Part shown: one piece after another, positions 6,276-12,569 of the stretch | Numbering within the stretch: position 1 is the first letter of the stretch | How the letters are laid out: every line of letters starts with the position of its first letter | NCBI GenBank assembly: GCA_001819095.1 | Contig: MHLS01000044.1 | Coordinates: 2,079 to 17,277 of the forward strand | Length of the DNA stretch: 15,199 bases | Direction of reading: 5' to 3' | Source: Candidatus Lloydbacteria bacterium RIFCSPLOWO2_02_FULL_54_12 | Lineage (GTDB): Bacteria; Patescibacteriota; Minisyncoccia; Phycocordibacterales; UBA6899 | Notes under the pieces: generated by a model | Told to the model about the DNA's origin: nothing | What the model saw: the letters and a program-made list of their open reading frames with translations, nothing else | The model's database searches: none | Program-made: the position numbers and the translations under genes

Positions 6276-7357
6276 AACTGCTCGTTCTTACCCAGAAGGT
6301 GGACGGCGACGATCCGATACTCGGTTTCATGCACGCTTGGATAGCGGAGTTCGCGAAGCATTGCGAGCGTGTGACCGTGATCGGGCTTTCCGTCGGGCCG
6401 CACAATCACCTTCCCGAGAATGTAAGTGTTTTTTCGCTCGGCAAGGCACAAAGGGGAACCCTTAAGAATTCCAAAGGGTTCCCCTTTGTGCCACGCCTCA
6501 ATTATCTGTGGAATTTTTATCGGCTTATCCTCCGTGAGCGGAAGAATTACGATGCCGTGTTTGTGCACATGAATCCCGAGTATGTCATCTTGGGCGGCAT
6601 ATTGTGGAAGGCGATGGGGAAGTCGGTCGGACTTTGGTACACCCACAAGAACGTCGACCGGCGTCTGCGCCTTGCCGCACACGGCGCGGATATCATTTTC
6701 ACCGCATCACCCGAGAGTTTTCGTTTCGCTACGCCCAAGTTGCACGTTATGGGACACGGTATCGACGTCGGGCGTCTGGCGAGCACCACCCATCTCTTCG
6801 GCGACCGATTCCGCATTCTTTCCGTCGGACGGATCTCGGCAACGAAGGGTTACGGGGTTCTTCTTGAAGCGCTCTCACTTTTAAAGACCGGCGGCAAAAA
6901 GTTCAAGGCGACGATCATCGGCGGTCCGCTTACCGAGGCCGACGAAGTTTATGCCGCCACGCTTCGGAGCGAGATCTTCCGGCGCGGACTTACTGATGAT
7001 GTCGAACTCTTAGGATCGGTATCGAACGCCGCAATTCCCGATCATCTGCGACGGGCGGACCTTTTTGTGAACATGTCAAAAACGGGGTCGCTTGATAAGG
7101 CCGTACTTGAGGCCATGGCCGCAGGGGTTCCCGTTCTAACCTCAAATGAAGGCCTGCGCTCTGCGCTCGTCGGTTTCGAATCACCATGCATGTTTCGCGA
7201 GGGTGATGCGAACGACTTTGCCGAACATGTTCAGTCGTTCATGGGTATGACAGAAGGTGAGCGCCAAGTGCTCGGTGGCCAACTGCGTGCGGTCGTTGCG
7301 CAATCACATGATCTGAAAACACTCATCCCGCGAATACTCGGATCTTTTCAGGGTTAA
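6272..7357 (+). CDS. GT4-like glycosyltransferase (GT-B fold)
   Basis: This 361-residue protein begins KLLVLTQKVDGDDPILGF and has the C-terminal donor-binding half of GT4 enzymes: ILSVGRISATKGYGVLLEAL, then ATIIGGP, VELLGSVSNAAIPDHLRRADLFVNMS and KAVLEAMAAGVPVLTS, the family's E-containing nucleotide-sugar motif. The first acidic residue of the usual EX7E pair is replaced: the segment reads TGSLDKAVLEA, so an Asp or Ser lies where Glu is typical. A 48-nt palindromic element (6445-6492) is inserted in frame at about residues 58-74, between VSVFSLG and the LNYLWNFYRLI helix, a likely surface loop. The start overlaps the upstream methyltransferase stop. It probably adds a sugar in the same envelope glycan pathway. 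Confidence 0.85.
   Translation: MKLLVLTQKVDGDDPILGFMHAWIAEFAKHCERVTVIGLSVGPHNHLPENVSVFSLGKAQRGTLKNSKGFPFVPRLNYLWNFYRLILRERKNYDAVFVHMNPEYVILGGILWKAMGKSVGLWYTHKNVDRRLRLAAHGADIIFTASPESFRFATPKLHVMGHGIDVGRLASTTHLFGDRFRILSVGRISATKGYGVLLEALSLLKTGGKKFKATIIGGPLTEADEVYAATLRSEIFRRGLTDDVELLGSVSNAAIPDHLRRADLFVNMSKTGSLDKAVLEAMAAGVPVLTSNEGLRSALVGFESPCMFREGDANDFAEHVQSFMGMTEGERQVLGGQLRAVVAQSHDLKTLIPRILGSFQG
6445..6492. repeat. Palindromic element inserted in frame in the GT4 gene
   Basis: GGCACAAAGGGGAACCCTT (6445-6463) and AAGGGTTCCCCTTTGTGCC (6474-6492) are perfectly complementary, with a 10-nt loop AAGAATTCCA. The total is 48 nt, exactly 16 codons, with no stop in the gene's frame. The loop matches the elp3 copy at its ends (AAGAAT...CCA), while the arms have a different sequence with the same AAGG...CCTT plan. 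Confidence 0.9.
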
Positions 7358-7373
7358 ACTTTTTTGGAAATAC

Positions 7374-7402
7374 TTGACAATATTATGCTCGTGCCACAGC
7401 AT
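7374..7402 (+). promoter_or_regulatory. Candidate promoter of the 75-aa gene
   Basis: TTGACA at 7374-7379 is a perfect -35 box, but the hexamer 17 nt downstream (CAGCAT) is a poor -10. TATTAT at 7381 and TATGCT at 7384 are better -10 boxes without a good -35 partner. A promoter is likely in this stretch, but its exact registration is unclear. Confidence 0.4.
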
Positions 7403-7443
7403 GGTTCTTAGTCATTTGATTCTACGTACACAGGAGAATTCAG

Positions 7444-7671
7444 TTGCTCAAGCGATACATAGTGTTCACACCGACGAATCACGCCCCCAACGGCGGCTGG
7501 TACGATGTGCTTATCGACAGCGGAGGCAACGCCAACTCGTTCGACACGATTGAAGGAGCCGTTGCGGCGGCGCGACCCGCTCTCAAGAACATGAGCGTCG
7601 TAAGGGGTCACGGCACCTACCACATCGTTGACCTCCACACCGGCAAGGTCGTTCAAAAGGGTAATCGATAG
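7444..7671 (+). CDS. Small conserved-looking hypothetical protein, 75 aa
   Basis: The start is a TTG preceded by AGGAG (7432-7436) at 7 nt, the clearest Shine-Dalgarno site among the + strand genes here. The protein runs YIVFTPTNHAPNGGWYDVL, then a NSFDTIEGAVAAARPAL helix, then TYHIVDLHTGKVVQKG. It looks like a compact strand-helix-strand domain of a small cytosolic protein. The GGWxD, SFDT and IVDLxTG stretches look conserved, though I cannot name a family with certainty. It has its own promoter region and a strong terminator, so it is a monocistronic unit. Function unknown. Confidence 0.75.
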   Translation: MLKRYIVFTPTNHAPNGGWYDVLIDSGGNANSFDTIEGAVAAARPALKNMSVVRGHGTYHIVDLHTGKVVQKGNR

Positions 7672-7718
7672 TCAAGCGGTCAACCTACGACCCGGCATCT
7701 CGACCGGCAGTTTCAGTC

Positions 7719-7749
7719 ACCACTCCTTAGGGAGTGGTCTTCTTTTCTT
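7719..7749 (+). terminator. Rho-independent terminator after the 75-aa gene
   Basis: ACCACTCC (7719-7726) pairs with GGAGTGGT (7731-7738) over the tetraloop TTAG and is followed by CTTCTTTTCTT. The loop and right arm also encode the last codons and the TAA stop (7727-7729) of the convergent ccl gene. Confidence 0.8.
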
Positions 7750-8485
7750 GTTCCTCTTTGTTCTGTAAGTGGTGCGCGCAGAGTCCGGCGCTCCGTGCGG
7801 CGATGAAGACGGCGGTGCTCACTTCCGGCTTCCACTCAATGGTGCAGAGGGCGGCGGCGATTGCGCCGTCGATGTTGAGCGGGAGCACTTTTCCGGGTGC
7901 GTGTTCGGCGGGAGCTTGCGAGGACGCAACTCCACTTGGATTTTTATAGTCGCTTCGCTCCTTAAAAATCTCGGCGAGCGCACCCTCGACGGCGCGTGCG
8001 ATGTCGGTATATTTTTTCGAAAAACCGAGCGAGCCGGTTGATTCCATGATGAGTTCTGCGCGCGAGTCTTTCGTATACAAGCGGTGGCCGAATCCCGGCA
8101 CACGCTCGCCCCTCTCCATCATTGCACTCACCGCTTTCTTTGCGTCGGTCTTTCCCGTTGCGATATCGTAAAAAAGACGCATCGCGGGCTCCGTTGCGCC
8201 GCCGTGTGATCCGTTGATAGCGCTTACCCCGACGCCCACGGCACGCCCCATCGGTGCGCCGTTTTTGGTTGCCGCAATCGTTTTTTTTGCCGACGGGGTG
8301 CCGTCGCCGTGATCGAGGGAGAGTTTGAGCAAAAGGTCGAACAATTCTGCTTCGTTCTTCGTCGGCGTCCGTTCCGAGAAGAGTTCGAAGAGCATGTCGG
8401 TGAACGTTCCTTCGCGGACGCGTTCCAAGAGCGGGGTGTCGCCCCAGAGCGCTACTTCATTTTCGTGTCGTACGACGCGGACCAT
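7727..8485 (-). CDS. ccl: Citryl-CoA lyase (citrate-synthase superfamily)
   Basis: This 252-residue protein is about the length of stand-alone citryl-CoA lyases and matches the C-terminal citrate-synthase-like domain of ATP-citrate lyase. Visible markers are SLDHGDGTPSA (56-66), NGSHGGATEPAM with catalytic-type His94, PGFGHRLY with His134, and LPLNIDGAIAA with Asp206, the ACLY-like NVDG motif. It would split citryl-CoA into acetyl-CoA and oxaloacetate. It is far shorter than citrate synthase (about 370-430 residues) and lacks the N-terminal helices. It lies 36 nt downstream of ccsB. A stretch near residues 176-196 (hairpin 7911-7961) looks like an insertion relative to family members. The start at 8485 has no good RBS. 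Confidence 0.85.
   Translation of the reverse strand: MVRVVRHENEVALWGDTPLLERVREGTFTDMLFELFSERTPTKNEAELFDLLLKLSLDHGDGTPSAKKTIAATKNGAPMGRAVGVGVSAINGSHGGATEPAMRLFYDIATGKTDAKKAVSAMMERGERVPGFGHRLYTKDSRAELIMESTGSLGFSKKYTDIARAVEGALAEIFKERSDYKNPSGVASSQAPAEHAPGKVLPLNIDGAIAAALCTIEWKPEVSTAVFIAARSAGLCAHHLQNKEEQEKKTTP
7911..7961. repeat. Hairpin-forming in-frame insert in ccl
   Basis: GGAGC (7911-7915) pairs with GCTCC (7957-7961), and GCGA (7918-7921) with TCGC (7950-7953), with a short internal loop. It encodes the peptide ERSDYKNPSGVASSQAPA on the minus strand. In ATP-citrate lyase the corresponding region runs straight into the LNVDG motif, so about 20 residues look extra. The sequence is unrelated to the AAGG...CCTT elements. 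Confidence 0.45.
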
Positions 8486-8521
8486 AGAGGATAAACTGAA
8501 TGATACTCCCTTCTCGCTTCC

Positions 8522-9448
8522 CTACAAAACGCCGGCGAGGAGCTTCGGAATGTCGTCGAATTTCTCTGCGACGAGGACCCCCGCCTCTTTGAGGAGGGCC
8601 CGTTTTTCTTTGACCCCGCCTTTTCCCCTTTCGAGCATCGCGCCCGTGTGACCGAACGGCATGGCGTGGGGGAGGAGCGAGACGAATTCACCGACGGTGA
8701 ACGAGACCACGGGCTTTTTGATCGCCCCTTCTTTCACGGCGCGCGCGACATGTTCTTCGGCGACGCCGCCCAACTCGCCGAAGATGATTGAAGCTTCGGT
8801 CGACGGATCTTCTTCGAGGATGATGAGCGCGTCGGCGAGGTCGGTGCCGGGGATCCGTTCGCCGCCTAGGCCCGCCGCAAACGAAACGCCGAGGCCGCTT
8901 TTCTTCAAGAGATGCGCGATCTCCGAGGTCATCCCACCGGATTTCGACAAGACGGCGATGCTTCCTTCGGAAAACGTACGCGTGGGCGTGTCGCCGCCGA
9001 TCATGCCGAGTTTGAGTCCCTTTCTCGGAACGATCATGCCGACGGAACTCGGTCCGATGAGGAGCGCTCCCTTTGCGCGAGCCATCTTGACCATGCGTAG
9101 TGCGTCATGAACGGGCACTTTCTCGGCGCCGATGAGGATGAACGGTATCCCCGCCTCAAGTGACTCTTCGGTGGCCGTGAGCGCGCGGATCGGCGGAACG
9201 AACTGAACGACCATGTTGACGGACCCCTCGCTTGCGATGGCCTCCCTGACCGTGTTGAAGACGGGAACGCCTTCGACCGTCTGCCCGCCTTTTCCCGGCG
9301 TCACGCCGGCGACGACCGTCGTGCCGTACGAGCGCATTGCGGGAATAGCTCGGAGCGCCTCCTTTCCGGTCGCGCCCTGTATAAGCACGCGCGGGTTGTC
9401 AGGGATGAGTTTTTTTATTTCAGCGGGCATGTTTCTTTCGATATGCAT
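8522..9448 (-). CDS. ccsB: Citryl-CoA synthetase small subunit (SucD / ATP-citrate lyase-like)
   Basis: This protein of about 308 residues is of the succinyl-CoA synthetase alpha type. It has the CoA-binding Rossmann segment VLIQGATGKEA (21-31), VAGVTPGKGG (47-55), GPSSVGMIVP (132-141), the SKSGGMTSEI loop (168-177) and the phosphohistidine loop PFGHTGAMLE with His267. Details match ATP-citrate lyase better than SucD: SGGM, GGERIPGTD, GELGG, and FGHTGA followed by LLKEAGV. With the upstream gene it would form citryl-CoA from citrate, CoA and ATP through a phosphohistidine. The start at 9448 overlaps ccsA by 29 nt. An ATG at 9430 (overlap 11 nt), preceded by GAAAG, is an equally good start and would remove six residues. 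Confidence 0.85.
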   Translation of the reverse strand: MHIERNMPAEIKKLIPDNPRVLIQGATGKEALRAIPAMRSYGTTVVAGVTPGKGGQTVEGVPVFNTVREAIASEGSVNMVVQFVPPIRALTATEESLEAGIPFILIGAEKVPVHDALRMVKMARAKGALLIGPSSVGMIVPRKGLKLGMIGGDTPTRTFSEGSIAVLSKSGGMTSEIAHLLKKSGLGVSFAAGLGGERIPGTDLADALIILEEDPSTEASIIFGELGGVAEEHVARAVKEGAIKKPVVSFTVGEFVSLLPHAMPFGHTGAMLERGKGGVKEKRALLKEAGVLVAEKFDDIPKLLAGVL

Positions 9449-10586
9449 CTGCTAACGCAACGATTTTTTTTGCGGATTCTTCGATGCTCGTCTCTTCTCC
9501 GGAGACGTGCAGGTCGAAGTCTTTCACCTCGCTAAGCATTGCGTAGGCCTCCGTGTCGCGCGGTCCCGCGCGGCGAATGACGACGGGGTAGTCGATGGGA
9601 AGCCCGAGTTCTTTTCGGGCATCGCGCAGTCCTTCAATGAGTCCACGAAGCGTCTCGTTGATGTCGGTGAAATTCGCCACCGCTCCGACCACCCAGAGCG
9701 CCGAGAGTCCGGGCTTTGAAACGACGACCGAGACCAGTTGTTTGACCTTCTCTCCCGTCGGGTTGCCGGAATATTCGGTGTAATTGGCCGGCTTTCCTCC
9801 GAGGCGGTTGAGGGCGTCCATTGCGGTCAAGGAGGCCCCGCCGCCGGAGGGGAGCATGGCGATATCGCCTTCCAAGTCGAGATAGGTCGATCCGGCGGTG
9901 CCGCGATGGTCACCCCTGTCGATCTCCCTCGCGCGAACCTCACGGGGAGACACCTTGTGGTCGGGCGCGCTCGGACGTTCGGGGTACTGCCACTTTGGAT
10001 GGCGCGGGAATGCCGAGTCGTCGAGGACCACTTTCGCGTCGAGCGCGACCCATTCCTCGGACTTTGCATTCTGCACGAGCGGATTCACCTCAAGGAGGAT
10101 GCAATCGTTCGCCGTGAACACGCCGAAAAGGCGCTTCAGTACGTCGCTTGGTACGGGTGTGTCGGGGAATTCGGGCGTGTCGACGTCGATCGGCACTTTG
10201 ATGACGGGACGATCTTCGACTCCAGTTCCGCCCTTGTCCGAGAGACTGAAGAGGACCCTTCGCGTATCGGGATCGGCGGTGAATGAGACGAAATATTCCG
10301 GACTCTCGTACGCCACTTTTTCTTCGAGAAGTACGCCGATGACCGGCCAGCCCTTTATCGTCTTTCCAAGAAAGTTTTCGACAGCTTCTCCAAGTGCGGC
10401 GCTCTCTTTCGCGAGAACAACTCCGCCGGCCTCCATGCGTCCGCCGGAAAGTATCTGTGTTTTTGCGAAAAGGGGATACGGAATGCTTTTAGGGAGTTCT
10501 TCCGCTCCACGAAGTAGTGAAGAGCGCGGCACCGTTACCCCGCCAGCTTTGAGCAGTTCCTTGCCTTCGAATTCGTACAAATTCAT
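9420..10586 (-). CDS. ccsA: Citryl-CoA synthetase large subunit (SucC / ATP-citrate lyase N-terminal-like)
   Basis: This 388-residue protein has an ATP-grasp N-terminal half: MNLYEFEGKELL, Lys42 before TQILSGGRMEAGG (43-55), EVNPLV (166-171) and ALDAK (181-185). The C-terminal half carries features of the ATP-citrate lyase citrate pocket rather than of succinyl-CoA synthetase: PSGGGAS (246-252), NYTEYSGNP (268-276), AVANFTD (302-308) and IRRAGP (337-342). In human ACLY the aligned GGGA, ANFT and RRGGP segments bind citrate. It would activate citrate with ATP and CoA together with CcsB. It is first in a minus-strand operon ccsA-ccsB-ccl. A promoter 8 nt upstream of the ATG suggests a leaderless mRNA. 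Plain SucC is the alternative, but the citrate-pocket motifs and the ccl neighbour argue against it. Confidence 0.87.
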   Translation of the reverse strand: MNLYEFEGKELLKAGGVTVPRSSLLRGAEELPKSIPYPLFAKTQILSGGRMEAGGVVLAKESAALGEAVENFLGKTIKGWPVIGVLLEEKVAYESPEYFVSFTADPDTRRVLFSLSDKGGTGVEDRPVIKVPIDVDTPEFPDTPVPSDVLKRLFGVFTANDCILLEVNPLVQNAKSEEWVALDAKVVLDDSAFPRHPKWQYPERPSAPDHKVSPREVRAREIDRGDHRGTAGSTYLDLEGDIAMLPSGGGASLTAMDALNRLGGKPANYTEYSGNPTGEKVKQLVSVVVSKPGLSALWVVGAVANFTDINETLRGLIEGLRDARKELGLPIDYPVVIRRAGPRDTEAYAMLSEVKDFDLHVSGEETSIEESAKKIVALADAYRKKHAR

Positions 10587-10594
10587 TGCTACAC

Positions 10595-10623
10595 ACTATA
10601 CCGAGTGAAATGGGCGAGAGCAA
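10595..10623 (-). promoter_or_regulatory. Promoter of the ccsA-ccsB-ccl operon, leaderless type
   Basis: On the minus strand TTGCTC (10623-10618) is followed after 17 nt by TATAGT (10600-10595). Only 8 nt separate the -10 box from the ATG at 10586, so transcription should begin at or within about 2 nt of the start codon. There is no room for a Shine-Dalgarno site. Confidence 0.65.
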
Positions 10624-10636
10624 TCATAATAATATG

Positions 10637-10688
10637 GCGTACAAGGTCGGACCTTGGGGATTGATTCTTAAGGTCCGACCTTGTACGC
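10637..10688. repeat. Palindromic element, intergenic copy
   Basis: GCGTACAAGGTCGGACCTT (10637-10655) and AAGGTCCGACCTTGTACGC (10670-10688) are perfectly complementary 19-nt arms. The 14-nt loop GGGGATTGATTCTT is the reverse complement of AAGAATCAATCCCC, so this copy matches the elp3 copy but lies in the opposite orientation. It sits 14 nt upstream of the ccsA -35 box. Confidence 0.92.
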
Positions 10689-10730
10689 AAGCAGTTCCGG
10701 CGCGCTTTCGAGGTGAGTCACTGGTTTTAA

Positions 10731-10770
10731 GAGGTCTCTCCTTGAGAATTCGGATTTAAGGTGAGACCTT
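10731..10770. repeat. Degenerate palindromic element
   Basis: GAGGTCTCTCCTT (10731-10743) pairs with AAGGTGAGACCTT (10758-10770) at 11 of 13 positions, and the loop GAGAATTCGGATTT is again 14 nt long. It seems to be a decayed or variant copy of the same family, 42 nt from its neighbour at 10637-10688. Confidence 0.65.
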
Positions 10771-10795
10771 GGATAATTAGTCCGGTATTCGGATG

Positions 10796-10804
10796 TGTTA
10801 AACT
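10796..10804 (+). promoter_or_regulatory. Extended -10 promoter abutting the SGNH gene start
   Basis: TGTTAAACT is an extended -10 box (TGn plus TAAACT), and only 7 nt (AAAACCC) follow before the ATG at 10812. No good -35 box is seen. No Shine-Dalgarno site is present, so the message is probably leaderless. Confidence 0.5.
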
Positions 10805-10811
10805 AAAACCC

Positions 10812-11837
10812 ATGCATCGCCTCATAAAGACTGCAGTGTTCGTCCTCGTCCTCATCGCGGCGCTTTTCCTCTGCGAATATATCCTCCGCAACGTTGTCGG
10901 TATCGTTCCCGGTACCGAGCGCATGGTGACGTATCAGTTCGACGACACCTTGGGCTGGAAGTCACGCGCCGACTACAAGTATTACCGCTCCTCGCTCTAT
11001 TACGGGCATTTCAATTATTACGATCCGCAAGGCTTCCCGACGGACGTTATGCGTTGGCACGAGGCCGCTTCGTCTTCGGCGTCCTCCGTCGCGATATTGG
11101 GAAGCAGTCACGCGGAAAGTTATTATCTGCCGTACGAACAATCTTTCCCGTATCTGATCGAAAAAAAGACCGGAAAGCAGGTCCTAAACCTCGGCGTGTC
11201 GGGATATGCGCCGGACCAGTATCTTCTGCGCGCTCGTGCCGAGCTCCCGAAGTACGATGTGTCGGATATCGTCATCATCTTTTTCCCGTACAACGATCTT
11301 CCTGGGATCGAAAGCGACGAGTACCAAGGATTCATGAAACCGCGTTTCGGCGACTCGCTCCTTGCGCCGGAGAATCTCCCGCTTGTTCCGCCGGCTCCGC
11401 CCAAGGAGGAGACCGGCATCGTTGCGCGAGTACGCAACTCTGCGGTCTATACGCTTCTGCGGCCCGTCGTGCGTAAGGCAATAGCCGTCAATCTGCGGAC
11501 GAGCGCCAAACAGCCGCAACCCTTTGAGACGGAAGAAATGAGTAAGGTGTTCGATTTTTTTGGGGAGATACAGAAGGAAAACTCCTCCAAGCGGGTCATC
11601 ATTTATGAGATACCGTTCTATCGGGAGATCGGCGACGACACCCTTTATCGCGCAAATCTTGTACTCTACGAAACGGAATGCGCGAAGCACGCGCTCATCT
11701 GCGCTTCAATGGACCCTATCATTGCGACGCATTCGAGGAGAGGGGAGATCTTCATCGAAGGCGACGGCCATGTCACCGCTTATGGCGCGAAACTTATCGC
11801 CGATCAATTAGCCGAGATCCTCGCGTCACCTAGGTAG
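10812..11837 (+). CDS. Membrane-anchored SGNH-hydrolase-like protein
   Basis: This 341-residue protein starts at the ATG at 10812, directly before a single N-terminal membrane segment (about residues 5-26, TAVFVLVLIAALFLCEYIL). The rest should face outward. SGNH-type blocks are visible: VAILGSSHAESY (nucleophile Ser in GSSHA), LNLGVSGYAPDQYLL, FFPYNDLPG with the Asn block, and a C-terminal GDGHVTAYGAKLIADQL containing the Asp/His pair. Such proteins act as esterases or acyltransferases on cell-surface polysaccharides and often work with an MBOAT membrane acyltransferase; the end of one lies at 14829-15199. A frame extension back to a GTG at 10761 falls inside a palindromic element and is rejected. 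The substrate is unknown. Confidence 0.8.
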   Translation: MHRLIKTAVFVLVLIAALFLCEYILRNVVGIVPGTERMVTYQFDDTLGWKSRADYKYYRSSLYYGHFNYYDPQGFPTDVMRWHEAASSSASSVAILGSSHAESYYLPYEQSFPYLIEKKTGKQVLNLGVSGYAPDQYLLRARAELPKYDVSDIVIIFFPYNDLPGIESDEYQGFMKPRFGDSLLAPENLPLVPPAPPKEETGIVARVRNSAVYTLLRPVVRKAIAVNLRTSAKQPQPFETEEMSKVFDFFGEIQKENSSKRVIIYEIPFYREIGDDTLYRANLVLYETECAKHALICASMDPIIATHSRRGEIFIEGDGHVTAYGAKLIADQLAEILASPR

Positions 11838-11840
11838 CTT

Positions 11841-11934
11841 AGGGTCCGTCCACAAATAACGTCCCCGTTATTTGTGGTTACGGCCCTTTGTGCTACGTCC
11901 ATATTTTGTAGAACTTATTTATTGGACGGGGCCT
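11841..11934. repeat. Nested inverted repeats after the SGNH gene
   Basis: CCACAAATAACG (11850-11861) and CGTTATTTGTGG (11866-11877) form a perfect 12-bp stem with a TCCC loop. The flanks continue imperfectly (AGGGTCCGT against ACGGCCCT). A second, imperfect partner for the left side lies at 11915-11934 (TTATTTATTGGACGGGGCCT), so two alternative folds are possible. It begins 3 nt after the TAG of the SGNH gene and may stop transcription, though no long U-run follows. Confidence 0.6.
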
Positions 11935-11974
11935 GTGTACAAGGCGGATGAGACCGAGAAAATTCAAGGTCTTC

Positions 11975-12024
11975 CCGTTTCCGAGGTGACTCCTTGGCTC
12001 GGAAAGGTGTCTCCTCGGAAACGG
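11975..12024. repeat. Palindromic element with a short loop
   Basis: The arms at 11975-11995 and 12004-12024 pair at 19 of 21 positions, with outer sequence CCGTTTCCGAGG/CCTCGGAAACGG and inner ends GGTGACTCCTT and AAGGTGTCTCC. The loop is 8 nt (GGCTCGGA). The CCTT...AAGG junction matches the other elements, but the loop sequence does not. Confidence 0.7.
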
Positions 12025-12058
12025 AGATTGTCTGCTACTTCACGCGGAAGGGAAACAA

Positions 12059-12082
12059 AAAAGACCCCGCAAGAGGTCTCCA
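12059..12082 (-). terminator. Rho-independent terminator of the membrane-protein gene
   Basis: Read on the minus strand, AGACC pairs with GGTCT across TCTTGCGG and is followed by TTTTTTGTTT. It lies 10 nt past the stop of the gene at 12092-12505. Confidence 0.65.
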
Positions 12083-12091
12083 TCGTTCGTG

Positions 12092-12505
12092 TCATCGCCC
12101 GAACAATTTTTTGAACTCGGGAAGCAAGCTGTACTTCACGACCCATATCGCAGAGACGTAACCCATGCCGAGTGCTCCGCCGCGCAGATACGCTCCGAGC
12201 GGGATATCCGCCCCCATTGTCGCTCGGCCCCAGAAGTCCGTGAGATAGAGGATAGTGGAGATGAGCGCGATGCCTGCGAGGCCTCGCCTCATGAATGCGC
12301 TTTCCTCACCGGCGAAAAGCCAGCAGGCGACACCGACGAGCACGCCCATATGCGACGCATACATGTGCGCCAAGAGAATGTCGTTCCATGTCTCCGGTTG
12401 CCCTCTCGGCAGTATCCATCCGAGCCCCGCGCCGTAAATGAAAAGCGTGAGGAGTATGACCCATGGTGCGAACGGACGAAGCCACCCATCCCAGAATTTT
12501 TGCAC
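12092..12505 (-). CDS. Small membrane protein with four helices, 137 aa
   Basis: The start is a GTG at 12505 with a strong GGGAGG site 4 nt upstream. The protein has four hydrophobic segments, at about residues 13-31, 43-65, 74-92 and 107-127, with polar loops such as LPRGQPETWND and DFWGRATMGADIP. The basic C-terminal tail (EFKKLFGR) suggests a cytoplasmic C-terminus. I recognise no family. It lies downstream of the SET-domain gene on the same strand, 230 nt away, but a candidate promoter and several hairpins lie between them, so it is probably transcribed alone. Confidence 0.72.
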   Translation of the reverse strand: MQKFWDGWLRPFAPWVILLTLFIYGAGLGWILPRGQPETWNDILLAHMYASHMGVLVGVACWLFAGEESAFMRRGLAGIALISTILYLTDFWGRATMGADIPLGAYLRGGALGMGYVSAIWVVKYSLLPEFKKLFGR

Positions 12506-12535
12506 GGAACCTCCCGATTGAAATGTTCTTCCGTG

Positions 12536-12563
12536 AGACTAGCACGGAGGCGGGAAACAGCAA
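12536..12563 (-). promoter_or_regulatory. Candidate promoter of the four-helix membrane protein
   Basis: On the minus strand TTGCTG (12563-12558) is followed after 16 nt by TAGTCT (12541-12536). Transcription would begin near 12529, leaving a leader of about 24 nt that carries the GGGAGG site before the GTG start. Confidence 0.45.
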
Positions 12564-12569
12564 ATCGTC

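Noticed and set aside
11841..11887. Rho-independent terminator for the SGNH gene
   Set aside because: The hairpin is strong but lacks a U-run directly after it, so it is listed as an inverted repeat rather than a terminator.
1050..12024. CRISPR array
   Set aside because: The repeats are widely and unevenly spaced, partly inside genes, and no cas genes are seen.
11872..12114. An 80-residue open frame on the + strand
   Set aside because: It runs through the inverted repeats and the terminator of the opposite gene, lacks an RBS and has no recognisable protein features.
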